Shown here: piece by piece, positions 58,280 through 64,000 of the stretch
Layout: each line of letters starts with the position of its first letter
Position numbering within the stretch: position 1 is the first letter of the stretch
Assembly (NCBI RefSeq): GCF_000585415.1
Contig: NZ_KK073876.1
Span: forward strand, 617,810-681,809
DNA: 64,000 nucleotides
Direction of reading: 5' to 3'
Source: Sphingomonas jaspsi DSM 18422
GTDB lineage: Bacteria > Pseudomonadota > Alphaproteobacteria > Sphingomonadales > Sphingomonadaceae
Notes under the pieces: model-generated
Database searches by the model: none
The model's input: only the letters and a program-made list of their open reading frames with translations
What the model was told of the DNA's origin: nothing
Made by a program: the position numbers and the translations under genes

Positions 58280-59149
58280 CTATTCGTGAGCGAGGCGTTC
58301 CACCAGCAAGTCCACAAACGCGCGCAGACGAGGCAATCGCCCGAGATCCCTGTGGAAACCCAACCAATTGTCCCGACTTGGCGGAGCGATGTCCAGTTCG
58401 ACCTTTTCGATTCCCGCAGTTGCCTCGCCAAGCGACACCGGAAGTACAGCTAGGCCAACGCCTAGGGCGCAAAGCTGTGCCTGCACATCTCGACTATTGC
58501 TTCGTGCCGCGATGTGAGCGTTCGGGAAAGTCCGAGTCAGCCAGGCGACGTCAGGCATCCCGCCGAAGCCCGTATCCATCATGATCAACGGGCAGCCCAG
58601 TCCATCCCCCGCGACCGGCTTCCACCTCCCTATTTTGCCGTAGAGCGCATAGCTTACGGTCGTCAGCCTTCGGGCGACAACCTCTGGCTCGTCGAATCCG
58701 GCAATGCGGATCACTAGATCGGCCTCGCGACGAACTAGACTGTAGACCCGGGCATCGGTGAGCATCTCAACGACAACAGCGGGATGAAGAAGTGCAAACT
58801 CCGCGATCACCGGTGCCACCATGATTCGCCCGAACCAGTCGGAGCAGGTCAGCCGCAGCATACCTTCCAGGGATCCATTTCGACCGGAAAGCTGACGTTC
58901 CATTGCGATCGCTTCAGCCTCCATCACTTCGGCGTGGCGAAGAATGATTTCACCATCGTCGGTCAGCGATAAGCCGGACGTAGAACGCTGGAACAGTTTC
59001 GCGCCCACGGCCTCTTCGAGAGCGCGCAGCCGCCGGCCCATCGTCGGCTGAGATTGCTTCAAACGTCGGCCTGCGGCTCCGAGCGTTCCTTCTCGAGCGA
59101 TCGCAAGGAAAACCCGCAGGTCACTCCACTCAAGAGGGGCAGCGGACAT
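58280..59149 (-). CDS. LysR-family transcriptional regulator
   Basis: 289 residues. N-terminal winged helix (LRVFLAIAREGTLGAAGRRLKQSQPTMGRRLRALEEAVG), then an effector-binding domain. The recognition helix SQPTMGRRL differs from the common S-x-S-x-x-S form. ATG 59149 is preferred over 59185 because the HTH normally begins within about ten residues. Divergent from the MDR dehydrogenase, which it probably controls. Confidence 0.94.
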   Translation of the reverse strand: MSAAPLEWSDLRVFLAIAREGTLGAAGRRLKQSQPTMGRRLRALEEAVGAKLFQRSTSGLSLTDDGEIILRHAEVMEAEAIAMERQLSGRNGSLEGMLRLTCSDWFGRIMVAPVIAEFALLHPAVVVEMLTDARVYSLVRREADLVIRIAGFDEPEVVARRLTTVSYALYGKIGRWKPVAGDGLGCPLIMMDTGFGGMPDVAWLTRTFPNAHIAARSNSRDVQAQLCALGVGLAVLPVSLGEATAGIEKVELDIAPPSRDNWLGFHRDLGRLPRLRAFVDLLVERLAHE

Positions 59150-59192
59150 GTCGTATCCATTCAGAATTGCATGGACAACGTGCATGTTTTGC

Positions 59193-59209
59193 GACTTTTA
59201 GTCAAAGTC
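59193..59209. promoter_or_regulatory. Dyad in the LysR/dehydrogenase intergenic region
   Basis: GACTTT (59193-59198) and AAAGTC (59204-59209) form a perfect 6-bp inverted repeat with a 5-base spacer between the divergent genes. LysR proteins bind such interrupted dyads. Confidence 0.45.
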
Positions 59210-59248
59210 GAATGAGCGCATCTTCCAGTCGCCATCAGGAGGTTGCTC

Positions 59249-60256
59249 ATGTCCACGCCAACTATGACCGCCGCCGTTGTCGAAGCGACCAACGGGCCTT
59301 TCATTTTGCGCGAGGTTGCGCGCCCGGAAGCTGGCCCTGGCCAGGTTCTAGTTCAGATTGAAGCGAGCGGCACCAATCCTCTGGATGCCAAAATCAGGTC
59401 GGGCGAGGCGCCCCACGCCAATCAGCCCCTGCCGGCCATCCTCGGAATGGATCTTGCCGGAACCGTGATTGCAATCGGCGCGGGCGTCGAGAACTTCCGC
59501 ATCGGCGACGCTGTATTCGGGCTGACTGGGGGCGTCGGCGGGCTGCAGGGGTCGCAGGCGCAGTTTGCGGCGGTGGACGCAAGACTGCTGGCACGGAAAC
59601 CCAATTCACTCACGATGCTGGAGGCAGCTGTGCTGCCGCTGGTTATCATTACGGCCTGGGAAGGGCTGATCGATCGCGCTCAGTTACAAGCCGGGAAGAC
59701 GGTTTTGATCCAGGGCGGTGGCGGAGGCGTGGGCCACGCTGCTGTACAAATTGCGCTTGCGCGAGGAGCGAAAGTCTTCGCAACCGCTCTGCGAGAAGAT
59801 CTCGACTATGTGCGAAGCTTGGGTGCGATCCCAATCGACGGGTCCATTGAGGCAGAGCAGTATGCCGCCGAGCACACCGACGGTCGAGGTTTCGATCTAG
59901 TCTACGATACGATCGGCGGTCCCGTGCTGGATGCTTCATTCCGCGCCGTAAAGCGGTTCGGACATGTGGTCAGCTGTCTGGGCTGGGGTACACACAAACT
60001 TGCTCCGCTCTCCTTCAAGCAAGCGACCTATTCCGGCGTATTCACACTGCACCCACTTCTGGCCGACCAAGGCCGTGCACACTTCGGGGAAATCCTGAAG
60101 AGTGCGAGCGAACTCGTCGATGCGGGCAAGCTCATTCCTCGTCTCGATCCACGGACCTTCTCCATGGAGGAGATTGAGACAGCCTATGACGCGGTCGCAG
60201 GTCGAAACGGGGTCGTGCGGCAGCAGGGCAAGATCGCAATCACAATTGCCCAATGA
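59249..60256 (+). CDS. MDR-family zinc-independent alcohol/quinone dehydrogenase
   Basis: 335 residues. Quinone oxidoreductase-like medium-chain fold with NPLDAKIRSGEAP, GMDLAGTVIAIG, and the nucleotide-binding GGGGGVGHAA. No structural Cys cluster, so zinc-free. AGGAGG six bases before ATG 59249 fixes the start; the upstream TTG (59243) is inside the spacing. Followed by the SDR and hydrolase, likely one operon. Confidence 0.93.
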   Translation: MSTPTMTAAVVEATNGPFILREVARPEAGPGQVLVQIEASGTNPLDAKIRSGEAPHANQPLPAILGMDLAGTVIAIGAGVENFRIGDAVFGLTGGVGGLQGSQAQFAAVDARLLARKPNSLTMLEAAVLPLVIITAWEGLIDRAQLQAGKTVLIQGGGGGVGHAAVQIALARGAKVFATALREDLDYVRSLGAIPIDGSIEAEQYAAEHTDGRGFDLVYDTIGGPVLDASFRAVKRFGHVVSCLGWGTHKLAPLSFKQATYSGVFTLHPLLADQGRAHFGEILKSASELVDAGKLIPRLDPRTFSMEEIETAYDAVAGRNGVVRQQGKIAITIAQ

Positions 60257-60339
60257 ATCGATGCAGTCGGATAGAACCAAAGTTCACCCCACTATCGGTT
60301 TCGCCGCCGAGGACCGTTCGGCAAACCAAGGAAAATATC

Positions 60340-61359
60340 ATGCCCATTACCTTCAACCGAGAATCCACAACTGACGATGTGCTCGCCGGCCTCGATCTGA
60401 CAGACAAACGCATCCTTGTAACTGGAATTTCAGCGGGGCTTGGTCTGGAGACAGCGCGTGCTCTCGCCAGCCATGGTGCAGAGGTCGTTGGCACGGCAAG
60501 AGACCTGAAAAAGGCTGTCAGCGCTATGTCCGATGTCGGGTTGGACAGCGGATCCGTGGAACTGGTCGAGCTGGACCTAGCTGATCTGGCGAGCGTTCGA
60601 CGTGCCGCCGAGGAGGTTCGAAAGGCGCGCCGACCGCTTGATCTTGTGATCGCCAACGCCGGGGTCATGGCACCGCCATTCGGTCTCACAGCCGACGGTT
60701 TCGAAACCCAGTTTGGGACCAATCACCTCGGGCATTTCGTATTCGTCAACAGGATTGCGACACGCATGGTTGCTGGATCTCGACTGGTTGTGCTGGCCTC
60801 GTCCGGACATCGCTTTTCGAATGTCGATCTGGAGGACCCCAATTTCGAGGCAACTCCATACGACCCGTTTGTAGCATACGGTCGATCCAAGACTGCCAAC
60901 ATCCTGTTCGCGGTCGAATTCGATCGGCGGTATCGCTCGCTCGGCCTTCGCGCTACCGCAGTTCACCCAGGCGGGATACAAACCGAACTCGCACGCCACA
61001 TGGGCCGCGAACAACTCCAGCTGCTTGTCGATCGCGTCAACGCGGATCTGGCGAAGGAAGGTAAACCGCCGCTGGAATGGAAGACGACTGCGCAGGGCGC
61101 GGCAACAGCGCTCTGGGCAGGCCTCGTAGCAAACGCTGATGATGTCGGCGGACGCTACTGTGAAGATTGCCAGGTCTCTCCGGTCGTGAGCGACGAAAGC
61201 ATTGGCTTCTCCAGCCCGGGCGTGCGGCCTTATGCGCTCGATCTGGAAACAGCCAAAGCCCTTTGGGGGAAGAGCGAAGATTTAGTTTCGGAGACCTTCG
61301 ACCTGAGGTCGCGGGCCGCGTCTGCCGATGCCGAGGGGCCATTCGGTCGACCGAATTGA
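60340..61359 (+). CDS. Short-chain dehydrogenase/reductase
   Basis: 339 residues. Cofactor motif TGISAGLG (28-35), NAGV near 110, and catalytic Y-x3-K at Tyr180/Lys184 (AYGRSK). A longer C-terminal region than simple SDRs, of the retinol dehydrogenase-like type. ATG 60340 has AAGGA in front; the frame from 60253 adds a non-conserved leader. Codon use is less G/C-biased than outside the block. Confidence 0.92.
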   Translation: MPITFNRESTTDDVLAGLDLTDKRILVTGISAGLGLETARALASHGAEVVGTARDLKKAVSAMSDVGLDSGSVELVELDLADLASVRRAAEEVRKARRPLDLVIANAGVMAPPFGLTADGFETQFGTNHLGHFVFVNRIATRMVAGSRLVVLASSGHRFSNVDLEDPNFEATPYDPFVAYGRSKTANILFAVEFDRRYRSLGLRATAVHPGGIQTELARHMGREQLQLLVDRVNADLAKEGKPPLEWKTTAQGAATALWAGLVANADDVGGRYCEDCQVSPVVSDESIGFSSPGVRPYALDLETAKALWGKSEDLVSETFDLRSRAASADAEGPFGRPN

Positions 61360-61432
61360 CGTCGGGCGTGCTGGCTGCCGTGCGCCGGACAGCCCCTGCC
61401 CATCTTTATTCGGCGCCGCAGGGAGACGTCTA

Positions 61433-62266
61433 ATGGACCTGATCATCACCAGCGACGGCACGCGCATCTTCTACAAGGACTGGGGCCCCAAGGATGCCAG
61501 GCCCATTGTCTTCCATCACGGCTGGCCCCTCAGCTCAGACGAATGGGACAACCAGATGATGTTCTTTTTGGAACGCGGCTTTCGCGTGATAGCGCATGAC
61601 CGGCGCGGACACGGCCGATCTACGCAATCCGGCGAGGGCAACGACATGGACACCTATGCCGACGACGTCATGCAGCTCGCTCGGGTGCTAGATCTGCGGG
61701 ACGCAATTCACGTCGGCCATTCGACCGGCGGCGGCGAGGTGGCGCGCTATGTCGCGCGTGCCGAGCCTGGTCGCGTATCCATGGCCGTGCTCATAAGCGC
61801 TATCACACCGGTCATGATCCGTAAGGATAGCAATCCTGCGGGGCTACCGATTGAAATATTCGACGGCTACCGCCGAGCCGTTGCCCAGAACCGCGCGCAG
61901 GCATATCTCGAAATCGCTTCCGGTCCGTTCTACGGCTTCAATCGCCCCAACGCAGTGCCGATTGAAGGCGCTATTCGCAACTGGTGGCGCCAGGGAATGA
62001 TGGGCGGGATCAAGGCTCACTATGATTGCATCAGGGTCTTCTCCGAGACCGACCTGACCGAAGATCTCAAGGCGATCGATGTGCCGGTTCTCGTGCTTCA
62101 TAGCGAGGACGATCAGGTCGTGCCTTTTGCGGCTTCGGGACCACTCGCTGTGAAGTTGCTTAGGCGCGGTACGATTAAGTCGTACGTCGATCTTCCCCAT
62201 GGGATGCCGACAAGCCACCCCGAGATCATCAACGCGGACATCATGGACTTTATCGACCGGGAATAG
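61433..62266 (+). CDS. Alpha/beta hydrolase, non-heme chloroperoxidase type
   Basis: 277 residues. FHHGWPLSSDEWDNQM, HDRRGHGRSTQ, nucleophile Ser97 in GHSTGGGEV, Asp in LHSEDDQVVP and late His in LPHGMPTSHP complete the perhydrolase-type catalytic set. The upstream in-frame extension to 61328 overlaps the SDR gene. Likely an esterase/perhydrolase; substrate unknown. Confidence 0.93.
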   Translation: MDLIITSDGTRIFYKDWGPKDARPIVFHHGWPLSSDEWDNQMMFFLERGFRVIAHDRRGHGRSTQSGEGNDMDTYADDVMQLARVLDLRDAIHVGHSTGGGEVARYVARAEPGRVSMAVLISAITPVMIRKDSNPAGLPIEIFDGYRRAVAQNRAQAYLEIASGPFYGFNRPNAVPIEGAIRNWWRQGMMGGIKAHYDCIRVFSETDLTEDLKAIDVPVLVLHSEDDQVVPFAASGPLAVKLLRRGTIKSYVDLPHGMPTSHPEIINADIMDFIDRE

Positions 62267-62399
62267 GCCCGAGCACGGTCATCATGATTGGGGTCAGCGA
62301 AGATCGGACTAACTCCGCGAGACGGATCGAGCACATCTGATCGTTCGCTTTTGGCTAGTACCTTAGTATCGGTGAAGCTTCCCACCACGCCAATCGGAA

Positions 62400-62500
62400 T
62401 GAAAGACCAGTTTTGCGAAGAGATTGCGGGAACTGAACGACTGCTCTCGGCGCAAAGCGGCCATAAGGCTAATGACCGCAATGGGTCGTTAGCGGACACA
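62400..62500. repeat. Sphingomonad-type intergenic repeat, copy 2
   Basis: AATGACCGCAATGGGTCG, TTAGCGGACA and an upstream AAAGCGGCC form a degenerate palindrome like the AATGTCCGCTTTGGGT elements common in sphingomonad genomes. Translated on the minus strand it gives the spurious SANDP peptide often annotated from such repeats. It lies in the 239-base gap before the HAD gene, which otherwise shows no gene. Confidence 0.45.
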
Positions 62501-62505
62501 GGCAA

Positions 62506-63174
62506 TCATCCCCAGTCGACAACATCCCATCCGCGCTCGCCCGCCAGCCTCCTCAACCGATCATGCGGATTCACCGCTACCGCCTCGTCGGCCCATTCGA
62601 AAACCGGCGCGTCGCTGGCGTGGTCGGAGTAGAAGCGGACATGGCCGCGCTGGAGGCCTGACTTTTCGAGCCAGTCGAGGATCATGGCGAGCTTGGCCGG
62701 GCCGTAGCAGTTCTGGCCGTCGATCTTGGCATGGACCCGGTCGTCGAGGCCGAGGATCGAATTGGTGCCGATGCAGTCGTCGAAGCCGAGCCGCTCGGCG
62801 ATTTCGCGGGCGTAGAAGCGGTAGCTGGCGGTGGCCATGACGACGCGGCGACCCTCCGCCTTGTCGCGCGCGATGGCCCGAAGCGCGCCGGGGCAGACGT
62901 TGGTGGCCAGCGTCTTTTCCGCGAAGCTTTCGATCAGGGGCTTCAGTTCGGCCGGATGGCGATTGTGGCCGAGCAGCAGGCGGTGGTTGATTTCCTTGAG
63001 CCGGCCGCGGTCGATCAGCTTGGCGACATAGGCCAGCATCGACACGATCACGAGCGGAATGAAAATGAGCCGCCACGGCGCGCTGCGTACCGCGCAATGG
63101 AGCAGGAAGGGCGTCCAGGTCGCGCGGCGGGTGACCGTACGGTCCATGTCGTAGATGGCGAAATCGGTGGTCAT
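62506..63174 (-). CDS. HAD-IB family phosphatase
   Basis: 222 residues. HAD motif I AIYDMDRTVT (Asp9, Asp11), motif II in VVMATASYRFYA, and motif III/IV YSDHASDAPVFEWAD. Two hydrophobic helices near residues 25-50 (PWRLIFIPLVIVSMLAYVA) suggest membrane association. The gene overlaps the nucleotidyltransferase by four bases (ATGA), implying a shared pathway such as phosphatidylinositol or ceramide lipid head group making; unproven. Confidence 0.93.
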   Translation of the reverse strand: MTTDFAIYDMDRTVTRRATWTPFLLHCAVRSAPWRLIFIPLVIVSMLAYVAKLIDRGRLKEINHRLLLGHNRHPAELKPLIESFAEKTLATNVCPGALRAIARDKAEGRRVVMATASYRFYAREIAERLGFDDCIGTNSILGLDDRVHAKIDGQNCYGPAKLAMILDWLEKSGLQRGHVRFYSDHASDAPVFEWADEAVAVNPHDRLRRLAGERGWDVVDWG

Positions 63175-63950
63175 GCGCGGCCCTCGAGGATGGCGGTGAC
63201 GAGGTCGTGGTCGGCAGGCTTGTCGACGTCCACCGCCGCCAGCGGGTTGGCCATTTCGACCGCGCGGATGGTGAGGCCGAGCTTGCGGCCGACCCCGTCG
63301 AGTGTCTGCTGCAAGGTGCGCAGCCGCAGCACCGCGCCCATCAGCACCGACGGGCCCAAGGCGGCGATCATCTTCCACCCCTTCTTGCGGTCCTGTTCGA
63401 CCGAGCGCCACAGCGCCACGGCCTTCGCCGCCTCCTTCGCCCCGAAGGCGAACAGGTTGGCACCCGAATAGGCACCCCCGCGGAATTTTAGCCATGTGCG
63501 CTGGGTGCCGGGCAGGCGAGCCATCAGCGGGCGTTGCTCGACCAGGCCAATGGCCAGGTCGGCGCCCGCCGCCTTGGCGCAAAAGTCGGCGACCATGGCC
63601 GCGTCGAGCAGCGCATGATCGGCGGTCGTGACCAGCAGCGGGAAGCGGGTCGCCGGATCGCCCAGGATCGCATCCAGCGTCGCGGCGATGGTCGCGCCCG
63701 ACGGTTCCAGCACCAGCTTCTCGTTCTTTGGCAGTGCCGGCTGGATCCGCTCGGGCTGCTGCGCAAGCACACGTACTGTGGCGACCTCGCTGCTGTCGAG
63801 CAGCGCCGCGACCGGGCGCGCGACCATCGGCACACCCGCGACCGGAATCAGCGCCTTCAGGTCCGTGCCGTATCGCGCCGCGAACGGGTCGACGCCGGGG
63901 CGTGAGCCTGCCAGCACCAGCGCAGCCCAGCCGTCGCCTTTGTCTGACAT
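63171..63950 (-). CDS. Nucleotidyltransferase (MobA-like/NTP_transf_3)
   Basis: 259 residues. Rossmann-like NTP-binding start WAALVLAGSRPGVDPFAARYG, LKALIPVAGVPMVARPVAALL with the Lys, and LLVTTADHALLD with the metal-binding Asp. The start at ATG 63950 overlaps by one base the TGA of an upstream gene; TTG 63962 is less likely. Pairs with the HAD phosphatase downstream. Confidence 0.92.
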   Translation of the reverse strand: MSDKGDGWAALVLAGSRPGVDPFAARYGTDLKALIPVAGVPMVARPVAALLDSSEVATVRVLAQQPERIQPALPKNEKLVLEPSGATIAATLDAILGDPATRFPLLVTTADHALLDAAMVADFCAKAAGADLAIGLVEQRPLMARLPGTQRTWLKFRGGAYSGANLFAFGAKEAAKAVALWRSVEQDRKKGWKMIAALGPSVLMGAVLRLRTLQQTLDGVGRKLGLTIRAVEMANPLAAVDVDKPADHDLVTAILEGRA

Positions 63951-64000
63951 CAGGCGAGCCAACTTGTGACCGGCCGCCCGCGGTCGCGGCGGGCATTGGC
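63950..64000 (-). CDS. C-terminal end of an upstream gene (partial)
   Basis: The last 16 codons before TGA read ANARRDRGRPVTSWLA on the minus strand, with the stop sharing one base with the next ATG (TGATG). The coupled junction suggests a real gene continuing beyond the window. The product cannot be identified from so short a tail. Confidence 0.5.
   Translation of the reverse strand, partial: ANARRDRGRPVTSWLA

Noticed and set aside
62113-62505. Minus-strand frame encoding a SANDP-type peptide
   Set aside because: Such peptides arise from translation of a sphingomonad-type intergenic repeat; it also overlaps the hydrolase gene.

Overview
The window reads as a high-GC chromosomal segment from an alphaproteobacterium, most likely a sphingomonad (Sphingomonadales). 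The basis is the strong G/C bias at third codon positions, alphaproteobacterial neighbourhoods (bolA/J-domain, cobS-cobT, rpmB; purD/xseA/DUF2093; nusB/thiL), a very large TonB-dependent receptor, and intergenic repeats of a kind I associate with sphingomonads. The assignment is inference; no rRNA or species marker is present. No CRISPR array, prophage, integrase or insertion sequence was seen, and no gene-free gap exceeds 300 bases.

Layout. 1-9.6 kb: truncated S9 peptidase, proton pyrophosphatase hppA, thiL and nusB (split by an opposite-strand esterase), an epoxide-hydrolase-like enzyme, an Asp/Glu racemase-like protein, pirin, bolA, and a J-domain protein. 9.6-14.6 kb: an outer-membrane SIMPL lipoprotein, then a six-gene leftward operon of small detoxification-type proteins (three VOC proteins, DUF1428, DHFR-like reductase, GST), divergent from an hxlR regulator whose promoter looks leaderless. 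14.6-19 kb: cobS-cobT, a phytase-like esterase and rpmB. 19-26.4 kb: tadA, an OmpA lipoprotein, a CNNM/CorC-type protein, the purD operon back to back with xseA (overlapping start codons), and DUF2093.

26.4-36.9 kb is the most unusual region. A 1065-residue TonB-dependent receptor is followed on the same strand by a TPR-sulfotransferase, a TPR-Asp/Asn beta-hydroxylase, a TPR-2OG oxygenase, two tiny secreted paralogues, a sulfotransferase-like P-loop protein and a PKHD/PiuC-type Fe(II) dioxygenase. The three large enzymes are start/stop-overlapped. They look like a receptor coupled to a cytoplasmic hydroxylation/sulfation pathway of unknown substrate.

36.9-42.3 kb: clpB, an M15-type peptidase, a PHA-system protein, a ferredoxin-NADP reductase and tRNA-Pro(CGG). 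42.4-48.4 kb: leftward genes for a DJ-1/PfpI protein, class II aldolase, maleylacetoacetate isomerase, thioesterase, vanadium-haloperoxidase-like enzyme and oligopeptidase B. 48.5-57.3 kb: aminopeptidase P, a VOC protein, two convergent overlapping micro-genes, tRNA-Thr(GGT), L-threonine aldolase, an EamA transporter, an M48 protease and pepN. 57.3-62.5 kb: a block with more relaxed codon usage (VIT/CCC1 transporter; LysR divergent from an MDR dehydrogenase, SDR and alpha/beta hydrolase) bounded by related repeats, suggesting acquisition. 62.5-64 kb: a HAD phosphatase and nucleotidyltransferase pair, plus the tail of a further gene.
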